Source: Anisakis pegreffii | Lineage: Eukaryota > Nematoda > Chromadorea > Rhabditida > Anisakidae | DNA: 64,000 nucleotides | Assembly (NCBI GenBank): GCA_035041965.1 | Contig: JAPYMA010001817.1 | Span: 1-64,000, forward strand | Direction: 5' to 3' | Shown: positions 12,179 to 26,700 of the stretch, piece by piece | Position numbering within the stretch: position 1 is the stretch's first letter | Layout: each line of letters begins with the position of its first letter | Position numbers and translations under genes: made by a program | Notes under the pieces: model-generated | Told to the model about the DNA's origin: nothing | The model's database searches: none | Seen by the model: the letters and a program-made list of their open reading frames with translations, nothing else

Positions 12179-14704
12179 CTGCAAATAAGCGGCAACAACT
12201 ATATGTTTCAATGTCTGTAATATCCGCAGTATCAAAGAATATATACAACACCAGCAATTACAGCATTAAATACGGTCGGATCAATCAAACTTCATCCCTA
12301 TGATTTTTTTAAAATTTCATATTGACATTCATTTGATATTTCACTCATTTCAAGATCCGAATAAATAAGCAATGGTTAAATAACCACATTTCTCAAATCA
12401 TTTATTTTTTCTCGTTCAAACACGACGAATCAGAAATAAAATTAGGTCGTGATCAGTGATCACGTTTTTGCATGCTTCTTATTTTATACATTTACCTGAA
12501 AATATAATCGCAATTGTAAGTATCATTCTTTGCAACCATCTATTTTCTGTCATTTTATGTACACGAATATATTTGTTATATGATTATCTGTTGTGATGCA
12601 TTACAATTACTTATTGTCTTGCATCGCATTTGAATGTTACCATTTGACCGATGCGATACGTTGCTTTAAGTGAGATAGATTTCTTCAAGGATGCATCGGT
12701 TTTATTGTTGTTGTTGTAAAATCTTATTGCGTTTTATGATTATTATTTTGATTTGTACTATTCAGTATGATGTATTACCGCTGTTTTGATAAACAATATC
12801 ATCATAAATGCAAGACTTTAGCGGAGAAGTCGGGAGGATATGCCAATACTTTAATACCTCTATGGATTTCTCAGATGTCTGAAATTTCGGTGTGTGGTTT
12901 TGAATGAGATTCCGCAGGCAATAATTCAGAAATTCATTAAAATTATTCTCAAAATTAAAATTTTCAAAACTAGTTCATTATCAACATTCACAAACTAACA
13001 GCCAGGGGTTTGTTTCATGTTAAAGTTAGGGAGTGGAACGATTAGGATTTATTTTACTTGAATTCATTTGCTGTTTGTTAATGCGCTTATAACATTTGTT
13101 TGAACAGTTCTGCGTAGTGAGAAATCGTTTTTGATTGCCCATGCGCCTATATCGTTAGGTAATTCTTTAAGATGATGGCTGTAGAGAGACATTTTGCAAT
13201 GGAAACTAACCAGGATCTGCTTACGAATTTTACCACTGAATATCTAACTGTCACGACTATTGAGTCGTGAGGTAATTAATCGGAATGATATTTCAATTAT
13301 TAGAATGATTTAATAACAATATTGTTAATTTGTTTGACAGTTGTTTGTTTACGCTAAGAGCCACTGAGTATCATAAAGCAACCTATGTCTCAGAGAATCG
13401 GTGAGAAAATGATCAGAGGGATAGTTTGATAAGACAAAAGTGATTGGCATTCCGAGATTCAAAGAATTAAGAGTAATAAAGCGGTGCAGTTGTTGATAAG
13501 AACTGAAACACTATAAAAGGAAAGTTCTACCATTACAAGTTTCTTTTTGTGTCGTTGAAATAGCATCATGCATCCGCATGATGTATTTATGATAACTTCT
13601 TATTTTCATTGATTAACTGTTAGTATTACAATTTTGTTCGTGATGTTTGTCAATTGTATGTGGTTTCATTATCCAAGTTTGATATTGAATCGACAGTACA
13701 CAATCTTTACACTAACCAACAGGAAGTATGTTTTCAAAAATTTATTCCTCCATATATTCGAACATTAATTCGTACTACAACAAAAAACAACGTTATTTAC
13801 AAAGCGGTCGTGTGATATCGGTGAGAGGAAATGAAACGGATAGATTATTCAACGAAATGATATGAAAACACGAAACAATCATAAAATGTGGTCGCAGTGA
13901 ATCGAAAACAAATTCACTTGTTCATCTCCCATTGCATTATCGTATTCAGAAAACTCGTCAACTGAGTGGACTATTACTGATCTTAAGGGCTTCGACATAA
14001 AAATTTTCGGTTCAGATCATTCGAATGTATAAGCAGATAAACCAACCTGGTATAAATTCTGAGTACGAATGATCGAAAATCGATACCACATACAGCAAAC
14101 GACATACGATAATAATTTAACGTGTCTACATGAAAATAACTCACCCGCACAATTTCATTATTAAATTCTGAAAACATTTCAACATCTCTTCAAGAGGATT
14201 AGAACAATAATTACTCCTCAAGACAAAAACAATCAAAAAATCATAAAATTTGTAATAAATAAATACTTGTTTATGTATGATCAAAATACACTGAAATCGC
14301 CCATTTCCCGAAAGAATAAACGAATCAAGTGCAGAGGGGTATTTTAAAAAGTTACGAGCATTTAAATGATAACATTTAGATGCAAGGAAGGGAATGGAAA
14401 CGAATACACAGTAAAAATATTAGATGATGTTTGCAAAACTGAACTGTGATGAAATATACTGGTTACGATGTTGCTTAAGCAAAATAACAGCAATAACAAC
14501 ATGTCGATAAGCAACACAACATTAAATTGTTAATATATTATAAAATCATTCCTCTTTCTCACAAGTTTTCAAAACGAAATCGACGAATGGGAATTTGTTG
14601 CAATTACACGAATTCGGCAAAATCCATTCAAATGCAGACTTGTGGTAGCCACTGCGTCCAACCATCCATACGTCCATTTGCATTCATCGTAACAAGATCG
14701 CTCC
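12179..14704. other. Gene-free AT-rich interval downstream of the RBBP6-like gene
   Basis: The interval lies between the small element and the stop codon of the minus-strand gene. It must contain that gene's 3' UTR and poly(A) site at its high-coordinate end, but I could not choose one signal with confidence. A candidate AATAAA on the minus strand lies near 13740. I recognise no other gene. Confidence 0.5.
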
Positions 14705-17700
14705 TTATTTTACGTTCTTCTTCTTCGCTTTATCTGCAGCGAAACGCTCGCTCTCCGATAGAAGAATCATTTTAATTTTTTGACGAGCATTAAATTGGGG
14801 TACCAGATTTTCGAAAACATTTTCTCGAGTTACCTTCTTCTGAAAATTTGATGCGATCATCAAACTTACTACTACGAATAGAGCGAATTTATATGATATC
14901 AAAATCTGTCATAGCAATGCGTAAAGATGGTTCCTTGTCTCATCTTATGATGTAAACATTTTCATCAAGCAGCAGTGGAATGTTGGGTTGAAAAATTTTT
15001 TAAAAATTATAATGAAAGAGTTTATAAACTATTCTAACCTCACCACCATATTTCAATTCAACAGTGATATTCGGCTTATCTCGATGTAGATCACCACCTG
15101 ACGATGACGTATCGAGCTTTCGTTCTTCAGCCAATTCGTTCTCAATGGACACCTTAATATCGTCAAGTTTCTTCTCTTTAACTTTCACATCTTCTCGGTC
15201 CCTCCGATGCGTGCTACTCTTTCTGGAGTCAGTATCCTTTGCTGAACCTTTTTTGCGGGTACTTGATTCGGTTCGCCTCTCACTTCTCTCTTCGCTCCGT
15301 TTCGATTTTTCTTTCTCCTTTTCAATGCGCTCGTCCTCATTGCTTCTAATATTTGTACGATGCACTGTTGCTTTTTCATCGTTCCGTTTGCTGTTCGTCA
15401 GCGTACTCTCTTGTGACCTCTTCGATTCTAACTGTAATTAAGAGAACATTTGACCACTTAAATGGGTACACCGCTAGATATCATCACTTACAAAACGCCA
15501 ATCAGTTTAATAAGGTAAATAATTAAGCAACTGCATTTATTCATTGACCTCAATGAAATAACGGATATGAAACCTCAGATTTGCGTTTCTCTGGGCGTTG
15601 TTCCTCGATAGATGGCTCAGATTTTGTATCGTGCTCAATTTTAGGTTTCACTTGATTGCGAGTTTCCTTGCTTTTACCAACTTCATCAACATGTTTATAA
15701 AACTTCAACTCTTTTCCGTCTTTCACTTCAGATCTTAAATGTACATCGAATTCACTTTTAACAATAATTATTATTATCTTGAACAAAATGCTGAACGGCT
15801 TTTAAACAAACTAATATTGCTTTTTACATCAAAACAAATACTACAGTAACTGACTAAAACTTCGAAACTACATCATTCTAAAATTCTACTCACAATCGCT
15901 ACAAATCTACGTCTTTTATAAACACCAACTGAAGCAAAATTAGCGAATTTCGAATAAAGATAGAAACCTTCGTTTGTTGCTTTGATGATGAGTTCCCGTT
16001 GAGTCTGTACGATGTGAGTTTCGTTCGGTCCATGATGACGTTCTATCCAACGTAACATTAACTCTAGAGTGATGCTTCTCATCTCGTCTTCTTGAATGAT
16101 CACTTGCTCCATGATATTCCCTTTTGACAGTATCTTTTCTGCGATCACTTCCCTCCTCCGCTGTTTTCCTCTCAGTGGTACGCTTTTCCGTTGCACCGCT
16201 AACTCGGCACCGTTTTTCGTTAGTTCCTTCCTCAGATCTATCCTCCCGAGTTCTTTTAATTGTTTTCATGCGGTCATCACCTCTGCTCGTCACCTTTTTA
16301 TCGCTTTCTACTGACACCACCTCGCTCCCTCCCTTTTTCTGCTCTCTTCTCGAACTGTCCACTCCTTTCTCTTCCTTTTCCTTATCACACTTCGTCATTT
16401 CAATAAACGATCTCTGAGGGGTTTGTTGACTCAGTTTCTCCATCACCGAATCCGATGAGACAACTGCTGCTAGCAATGATCCATCATCCTTACTCATTTC
16501 TACCCGTTCACTGATCTCATTCTCCTCAATTTCTCGTAGCTGCTGTTGCAACGGGGTGTCTTTTTTTACCATTTTCAAAATCATTTCGGTATCATTCACT
16601 ACATCCTCTTCTTTAAGACTTTCCTCGTGGTTACGTTCTTCTTTCCTACGTTTTCTCTCCTCACGACGTCTTTCCTTTTCTTCCTTATGCTTTTCCTTCT
16701 CTTCACGGCTTCGTTTATGCTTCTTTGATTTCTTATGCGGCGATTCATGCTCTTCGCTAGTGGTCACCAACTCTTCGTTGTTCCCTGTTCCCTGTTTATG
16801 ATGCTTTTTGCGTTCTGCTTCTTCACCCTCTTCATGTTTCTTATGCTTCTTCTTTTTTTTCTTCTTTTTCTTCTTCTCATTTCTATCTCGTTCATTCACA
16901 GCGTCTTCTTCATTTTCGGCATCAGCACCCGAAACACTTCCCTCAGTAGTTGCAGTGAGAATGACTGCTTCGCTACCCTCGGCTTCTTCAACTTCTTTTG
17001 CCTCACCCAAATCGATCATCGTCTGATTATTCTCATCCTCCTTTTCTATCAATATATCACTACCAGTACCACCGAAATCGTCGTTTTCCTTCTCCTCATT
17101 CTTCTCATCCTTCTTCTTCTTCTTGTCATTTTCTTCCTTTTCAACAATCACACTGTTATCCTCCATTCTTCGCATCTTGATTTCATCAACAACTTTGCCA
17201 TCCCTCTTCACTTTTTCTAGCTGATCATGAGCAACCGTGCTTCCCTTTGTCTCGCTCCTTTCTCGCCTTTTTACACCTCCTTCTCGATGCTGCTGCTGCT
17301 GCTGGAAGTATAGACATTCCGAATGAATTTAAGTCAGATTATTTTAGAAGCTAATTTCATCGACCATAATCTATTGATCAATGATGTGAAACTGGAATTC
17401 GCCATAATTTTTGGATAAATCTTCACTGAACGGTAGTTATTAATTAAGGATTGGTTTGAATTAATTGGGGAGCAGTTGCGAGAAAAAATGAATGCAATGA
17501 AGTGAGACTACCTTATGAGCTGGTTTATTTCGTCGCTGTTCTCGCTCATTCGTTTCTCTTGATCGAGTCACTTTGCCTTCAGCTCTTTTTTTCGTGGTAT
17601 TTACATGAGCACGTCTTCGATTACTGCTGCTATCGTCCGTTCGAGAACGTTCTTTTCGTTCATTATCTCGCTCCTTTTCGCGTTCCCTCTCTCTAACGCC

Positions 17701-20700
17701 TCCACCAGTCCGTGTCCCTCCTCTGAATGACTTACATGACTTGCACCGCACTGGTATTATTGTTGACTGATTCCAAGATGATAAGTATATTTTGAACAGC
17801 GTTGGTTTGCCGACTGTTTTGGACAAATGCAAAATGTTACGATTATTTACTGGACTGATACTAGCTTGTGGTTAATTATGCATGGCAATGAGTATTCATG
17901 ACTAGTGATGCGGAGCCTACCATAAATATATCATAGCAACATTCAGTAGCTGGAGCTACGACCTGTAAGATCGGAGCCGGAACAGAGCAGAGGAAATTTT
18001 GAAGCTTTAGTATTTGAAAAACGCGAAGCCGGAGCTGGAGCCATACTTTTTAAGAACGCAGAGCTTTGAAAACTTTTGAAGGATTTGAAAATGTACGGCT
18101 GAAGCCAGAGCTAGAACAAAATCCTTCGAAAGTGGAGCTACAGCTAGGGCCGAACTTTCAAAAATGCGACGCTGGAGCCGATATTTTCGAAAACGCGAGG
18201 CGGAAGCTGGAGCAGAATTATTGAGAATATAGCCGGAGCGGAAGTCTCGAAAAATCCGGAGCTGGAGTCAAAAATTTAACAAGATTGAGCGGGAGCTGAG
18301 TTATTTTTTGCGAACTAGGTATTACGATTTATGACTGCTTAGCTGTAGAATGTTAATATGCCGACCACTGAACATTCATTCGATTATAGCAATTAAAATC
18401 GTTATTTATTATTGGTGCGGAAAGATTTTACAGCTACCGGTTGTTTTCAACATCGACTGCATGTTCCTTCGGTCAATCAGAGTTATTTTCTGGCCTATTT
18501 CCAGTCTCTGTTCCAGGAAATCATTGGACAATGTGGGAGAGTATCTATATGATCACGAAATCAGAATCTAATCTCGTGAAGACGAAAAATTCCCTGCGCT
18601 AATATCGTTAACTGTGCGGAAACAAGTAAAGATATGTTTTTGGTGATAACAGAGAGGCATAAACTCGTGATGAGTTGAAATTTTCGACTGAATAAACAAA
18701 TAAATGAATGAATACATATAACTTACGCGGAAAATTACCATTTTCATTCATTGACTACAAATAAAAGCGGTTGAATTTTGTTGTAATTGATACCAATTTT
18801 AAAGTAAGAGTTAAAAGCAAATACAAAATAGATACCGTCTATCGGGTTCGGGTAAGCGAGGAGATCGTCGTCGTTGGGAACGTTCGTCAAACATGAATGG
18901 ACTGGCACCAGTTGCAGCATTACGAGTAGTAGTGTTACGATAATTGGTCGACATGAGACTGGTTGGAGTGGATTGAAAAGCACCGAATGAAGATGCAGCA
19001 GTATTCGGAGGAAGATTAAGAAAGGGTGGTGGCGGGAAGGTGATCAGTGGCGGTATTCGATGAGAATGCGGTGGAGGGAACGGACTGCCCGATGGGATAC
19101 CACTCGTATTAATTGCCATTGAATTGGGCGCGTGAGGGTGGGGATGAGTGGCATGTTGCTGTTGTGTAAAAAACGAATGTGATAAGGAATTGTCACGATG
19201 ATTGCGATGATAACGTGACGATGAGACCGCTGATGCCGGTAGAACATAAGGACGGGATGGCGAATGCGATAAGCTAGAAATCAGATTATTATTTATTTTA
19301 TATGGGAACAATTCAGTCACAACCTAGCTTTGCTCTTAGTGTGGTGACATATTTTCGACGATAAACGTTCACACAACGATTTGAACATTAGAATGTAACG
19401 CCATCTGGGAGTTTTAATATAATATTTGTTTGCCAATGTTTATAAAGCAGTCGCTGATCAAAAAATATTCATTCACTTACCTGCAACTCGGCTGAATGCA
19501 ACCTAAAAACGTGAAAACGAAAAAGGTTTTCACCATGAAAATGTGTCTAGAAACGTTAAGCAAAAACAAACTCAGTGCGTCGAGTGCGTCTTCGCTCTCG
19601 ACTGCTGTGACTACTACGACGACGTTTACGACGAGTTCGTTCCCTTTCACGATCCCTAGACCACGAGCTGGATCGCGAACGAGAACGTGAGCGCGAACTA
19701 CTCGACGATTCAGAAGAAGACTCAGATGATGAGTACGATTCGCTTGGTGATGAATGGCGACGACGTGACGTATGGCTTGCCACTAATAAACGATCCTTTA
19801 AAATAAACAACTCACTCATCAGTAATTATTTTTTGTTAAAGTTCAGTAAAGTTTTTAGTGATATGACGTGTTCGTGTGTGGTCAAAATAGTCATCACGAT
19901 TCATCAACAACCTCATTAAAAGTGAAATTCGAAAGACAATAGCACGTTAAAAATTTGTTAATATCTTTATGTGATAAGTAAATATTCACCACATTTCATC
20001 TCATGTTGCACACAGTACTACATAATTTTATTAAGCGCTTCATTAGGCTTATAACGAAAACTTTTTAAATTAAGCAATGGTGAAAACAACAACGTTATAA
20101 TTGGCTTATACCAATTAATATATTATTCAATATTATCATCACTGTTAATAATGATAAAGAGTCCGAGGAGAATATTATGAAGTGAATACCTTCTCTTTTC
20201 GTTCGATAAATTCATCCCATGCATCGCGAACGGGCGGTGGAGCGCGCACTGATGGGAATGTGGTTGCAGATGATAGACCTAACAATAAATCAAAATGATT
20301 ATACGTCAACTGAATATTCATAACGTGACGATTCAACAACGCTTAAAAACAGTTCTCGCTAAGATGAGTGTATGCTTCCTCCCTAGGATTATCACAAATA
20401 GATCATATACAAAACACTCTGAAAGTGTAACATCCAGTTGAATAGCAGTGACTCGTCAAAGTCAAACGAAACAAGCGAATACCAGGTGGTGGCGGTTGCA
20501 CGGGTGGATGTTGTACCATAAGAGATGGCGGAGGTGCGTTCATTGATGGTAAACCCATTCCTCTGAAATGTTCGTTCGTTGGTTTCTGTCTCCGGTTTAT
20601 GCAAGAATATTGAACTGATCTCCAGTGACAATTAACCAACCTGACAGCAGAAGTGACAACTGGTTGCAGTTGTGGTTGTACAGTAGCAATGATCGGTTGC

Positions 20701-23700
20701 TGTGCAGTTGACGTGCTACTGATTGAGTAACCAGGTGGTGGCTGATGCACATTCAAACCCATTGGTAGAACTGTTTGTGGTGCTAATAGCATTGATGCTG
20801 TACGAACATTTGATGGAGGAGCACTCAAAACACCACCACGGGCATTTGCTGCTGCGGGTGTCTGCAGAGCGGGTTGCCGAGTTGGCTGATGCTGATGTGT
20901 TGGTGGGGGTAATAGTAGAGTTGGTATTTGTGGTTGCTGTTGTTGTTGGGGAGGTTGGCTTGAAGGTGACTGGTGCGCTAGTGGTGGTTGCAACTGAGAG
21001 GAAGGTGGTTGCGCTTGAGTGGCAGCCTGCAGCTGACGGGATGCTACTGTAGGTTGCGACTGAGACTGTGACTGTACAGGCAAAGATGGACGAATAATCA
21101 CTTGCTGTGGCTGTTGCTGCTGCTGCTGCACATTGACATCAACATCAGCTTGCGATAACGAAGGTGAACACGTTGACGACTACAATTCAGTTCATTATTA
21201 TTGTTACTCTTTTATTGCTCATTTTCTATAGTGATCTTTCTGTTTCGCACTTTTGGCAAACTATTCTATTCCGTCCTTCAGCCGTTCTGTTCTTCTGATC
21301 TAGTAACTGTTCTGATCTAGTCCTTCGAATAGAACACTTTGACTGGAATAGTAACATCAGTAATCATACATCCACTCTCTCATACAGACAAACATTAATC
21401 AAAGAAGTAACAATGAAATAAAAATGGATAAATCATGTGTAGGCATAGATTTTCCCATTAGATTTTTGAAATGCGTCGTAAATAAAGTTGGGGATCTACC
21501 TGAGTTGTCTGTGATGTTAATTGTTGGGTTTGTTGATGTTGTTGCTGAGTAGTAGCTGGTAGCATATTCTGTTGATGCGGAGGAGTGCTGGTTAAGGAAG
21601 GGGACTGTTGTTGCTGTTGTAGACGATTCAAAAGACCGATACGAACACGAGGAACTGGCTGTGCTTGAACTTTTGACATCTCTTCAATATTAACTGAAAA
21701 TGTGATTTAATTTTTATCTTTTTCACATAAAACGAGTGCTGATGGTACTTAACATCTCAGAAGAACAATGACAAACCACTGGCATCGACGGATGGCTGCT
21801 GCTGCTGCTGTTGTTGTTGTTGTTGTTGTTGAACGACAGGTGTTTGTTGCAGAGCACTCGCAGGTCCAGCAGTCTGTGCTGATGGAGCTGCCTTCTTGAA
21901 AGCTTCGACAGCTTGACGCACCTGAGAATTAAAGTTGTAAATACAAACTGAGAATAACGAGGAAACACAACAAAATAATCACTGACTGATTAACCCTAGC
22001 AGAAAATGAACGAAGTTCACTTTTCTCCATCAAGCAGTGTTAATAAAAACTATACCGTAAAATTTAAGATTCGATGGGTACGCACTAAAACGCAATGAAA
22101 TTGACGTGATCTAGTAGTGGTAGATAAAAACTTTTAACAAAATAATAGAGGGTAATTATGCAGTTTCGGTCGTTAAATTCTTAGTCAGTGACCAAGAGTT
22201 CGGCACCTCAAATAAACTAGCAAATGAAATGATCACTAAAATGAACTGAGAAATAAAACCTTGAGATTGGGAACAATTTTATCAGCAGAAATGGACGGTT
22301 GGATACAATTCGCACCAGGGCATTTGGCATTAACGGATTCGAGTAGACGTTGCTGAACGCATTCAGCACAGAAGCTGTCACCACAACAAGTCGTTAAAAC
22401 GGCATCTCGCAGCAACTGTGAGCACAATGGACACTTCAACTCTGGTGGAATAATCCTGAAAATTCAACCAATCAAATATCCTCTCAAACTGCAACAAAAA
22501 TCCACTCCGACTGTTTTCTCTTCAACATTTCAATCATGCCACCGAACATTTACATATTTATGCACAAAAAAAGATCGACCGTAAGTTTATGAATAATCAG
22601 CAACAACCGTAAGTTATAAATACAAATTCAGCATAACAAAATAATCATTTTGTCGATTGTGCAGTCAAGATATTCACCTAGTATCCGGTTCTGGCGCTCT
22701 CGACAATTCGGTTTTCTTCTGTTGACGTGCTTTCCAATGCATGATTTGAACGACATATTTGCCCGATGGATGCCACATAGCCAACGGATCATCTGCAGTT
22801 GTCTCCATCAATTCGTCCATTGTGATGCCAGTCGTGCGCCGTGTATTCAACTGAAACACCACGTCAACAACACCATCCTAATAAACACTTTCATTGTCAT
22901 TTCATTCAAAACTACTACTGCTTGATCAATTCCACCAGATGTGCATTTCAAATAATAACACCTTTCCTTCCTTCATTACAACAATGATGATGATATGAAG
23001 GTGATTATCATTAGAACCATTTCTTGATTTCGTAATCTTGGTACGGTGAAATCTTTCACTGTTTCAAATTAATGGTAAACAGATAAGATTCAAAAAGCAT
23101 ACTTCAAATCAACATCATTTCCTTGCGTTATTCATAATGCATTTGATGCAGATACATCTGTTTTTATTTCTATTCATTAAACTAACTCTAAAAATGATCA
23201 CTGCGTTTTAATGCTAAAAGAGAGCGCTTTGCTCGCGCTGTGAGACCGCTGCATTCTTATTAACATCAGTGACCAACTCATTGTTTTGATGTCTTGAAGT
23301 TTTAGCTGAAAGATTCTTTAAAGATGACTGAAAATGCGATCAATTTGGTATGAAATAAAATTAAGAACAACTTCAAATGCTTTCAGTTGGTGAATTTGCA
23401 AGATTCCAGGCAAGCTATTCTTAAACTACACATTTATCAGAATCACGCTGCTTTCTTTTCAGATCTTCAGCATTATCACTGTATTGAATTCTGATAAAAG
23501 GCAGACTATTTCAAAAGAATTGTGTGAATAAACATGCTTATTCTTATTCTATAAGGCTAACATTTGAGGGAAGTTAACTGAGATATCAAAAATAAAATAG
23601 TTTTGCGATCTATAATTTTGCTACGAAATTAATTAACCTCCACCGATAGAAGCAACATTTTGTTCTTTTCAGTGGTAGACGCTGGTAGGTGAAAGAAAAA

Positions 23701-26700
23701 CACTCGATTGATAACATTTATCAATCAGTCACTCAACAAACAAAAATTTTTCTCAAATATGAATTTTACAACTGTTAATTTCAAAACTGGACAGATCATT
23801 TTGGAATAGAGTCCATCTAAAACCAGAAAGCGCATTTACTCCTACGGGAAGCTGTGTACGCGTCAACCACTGTACTGAACAATCTCATCATCCTCAACAA
23901 TATAATGCCGTTGAAAATGAAATGAGAATAAAACGTTTCGCCGTTTAGCAGCAAAAACATACAAGAAAAGAAACGAACGTACGATGCCGAAGTCAAGCTC
24001 CTCTTAACTTCACTTTTATTCCACCGTAATGGCTATACTGAATATTTTTCATGAATAATAGACGACGAAAAAAAGAACGAATCAATGAAAGAATGAAAGA
24101 CAACAGCATGTGATATGATATGACCATAAGCAGTTTAAGGTATCACTTCTTCAGTTTGCTATACAAGAGACCGAGTGCAAGCAAGTACTATTTCATGAGC
24201 AATGCATATTTACAACGAATCTGTAAATGAACCATAACTGCTGACACTTATATAATGAGATATTGAAGCGTTAGTTCATCATAAGAATTTCAACTTATAG
24301 CCAACAGCAAAGTTACAACAAAGACAGCTCCAGTTTCCGATTCGTACAAAACAATCGTTGTTGGTTAGTTATTTGGCATGAAATGAGAATGTGATAACAA
24401 GACAGAAAGAATCAACTGGGATATGAAACATTATTATCGATAAAGTGATCGATTATAATTATATGAAAATTGTAAATCAAGAACACAACAGATGGGCAAA
24501 ATTGATGGTCAGCTTTCGGTAGAATCATTTAGTGACAATAAAGCAAACCGGTTAGCTGGAAACGTTAGTGAATTGGATAAGGTGTTACCCGGAAAAACAA
24601 AGATAGCGAAGATAATACTGCAACTCCTGACCAAATAAACAATGATGAAAGACCTCACGAATTATGTACAACAAAAAAATAGAGTTTGTACTCATTAACA
24701 AATTTCATCTCTACGAAAAAAAAAAACGATTGAAAATCTAACAAACGTCAAAATATCGAAGATCGATCGAAATAGAAAAAATTTTACATTCGAAAGGATC
24801 ACAACCCAAGAGAAGAACATGCAGAGCAAGATTTTGCTTCCTACTTCTAGTACCTCATTTCAAGGAACTTTCGGATACAACCAGTTCTTTCATCTATTCA
24901 AGCCTCAATGATACTGGTATTCCAAAATTTTCGAACAATACTTTCAGAAATGATTCAGGATTCGTTCACAGTTGGTAATTCGTTTCATATTTAGAGGCAA
25001 AATCGTCGAACTTAGCGCAATGATAGCGATTCGATCAGCAGTTCATGAACTATCAAATAAACAGAATTAATGGTGGAAACACTGCAAAAAACATTACTCA
25101 TCGCAAGTGAACAACAACCAAAAAGTTAGAATTTTTCGATATGAACAACTATAACAAACGATTCTTTGATCGAAACTATACGCTAAGAGATGTGAGGATA
25201 AGACAAAGAGAAACTGCTTCAAACATCACACCCGCTGATAAAATGTTATTGGCACCTATAGATGAAACATATGTTGACTGTAACAAGACCGTAACACTGA
25301 AAGTATTCAAAGTGAAATAATGAAGTTGGATTTTAATGTGACAGCATTTGGCGACACGCTGAATAAGTTGACAGACAGAACGTATGAAAGAAGTTGGCAA
25401 GTAAGACATCAATTGCGTTCCTTATTCCTCTCCAAGGCTTATGACTAACAAAACGATACACGTGCAGGATCAGATCCTAATCGAACAACTATTGTTTGAA
25501 CATGGTAATGTTTCACATCGTGGAACTGTTGACAAAGCTTGTTTTTGCTTGAGATTTCAACATAAATACTAGATAGCACGACTTAGTTTTTCATGTTTAG
25601 AACACTCGAGAAGGTATGCACGGTTGGAGGTTTGATAAAATGTTAGTGAAATTTTTTGACGAGTTCACTTTACTTATTCGATGGATAGTTGCTACGTGGA
25701 TCGTTCCAAGCAATATCAATCCTCCTCGGAATTACCAATAATTCAATGCATTCTCAAATGCTCATCGAAATGAAATATGCAGTGAAATTGTTGTGTGCTG
25801 GATCGCCTTTTGAAATTTACTTTTTCGCATAAATAAATGAATAAGGCGACATCAAACTTTCGGAACATTTCTTAAATATGTACAAGACAACAACTGCATG
25901 AAAGACTGAGGATGAATACAAAACTCCACAAAAAATTCACTTTCTGAGGGAAAGTTGCGCATTTATAGTCATATTGCAAGAGGATGAGATGTCAACGGAG
26001 CAAGATTAGATCGGTCAACGAATAAAAATGGCTTTATGATAACAGTAAATTGTTTCACCAGTACTGACATACATATACAAGAAAGTGTTATCACACGTAC
26101 AAAAGAATGTTTATGGAATGGAATTAATAAAAAATGAAACGTTCCAATAGCCTCGGTATGATGACGTTCACACATCCAATATCGACAACAAGAAATGAAT
26201 GTTCAGATGGAAGCAGCAAAATGAAGGCATAATATAAACGAATCAACAAAACAACATCTTTCGTCTGAAGGAACATAATCATTCACTCGCAACATCCATT
26301 GGTTAGAAACACTGACGAACGAAGATTCATTCGCTTCTCCTGGTCGATCACTTGAGAATTCGTTCACCGATTGGGCAAATATTTCTATGACTAGCGTTTA
26401 CGTAGCTGATAGGAACCGTCAACAGAAGTGATAGAGTTCATAACGAACAAACAAATGTATCCGTAACCAGTCGCATTTCATAAGCACATGAATACCAGTG
26501 ATTGAATTCAGTAACTTGATTCAGTTTGCTATGAACTCTATCCAATCAGGATAAGTACATTAGAATTGAGGTAACAAATATGATACGATTATATATAATA
26601 CACGATTGAAGTACTCAAAATGAGGTGCAAAAATGAGCGAAGAAGGTGCAATCGAGTGATAGACACATGGTCACTGATCACTGATAATTAGTATGAACCA

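Noticed and set aside
15064..17220. Long plus-strand frames rich in Ser, Phe or Leu
   Set aside because: They are the antisense of the Lys/Glu/Arg-rich exons 16-18 of the minus-strand RBBP6-like gene.
20723..21052. Plus-strand Val/Leu-rich frame
   Set aside because: It is antisense to the Gln/Pro-rich exon 10 of the RBBP6-like gene.
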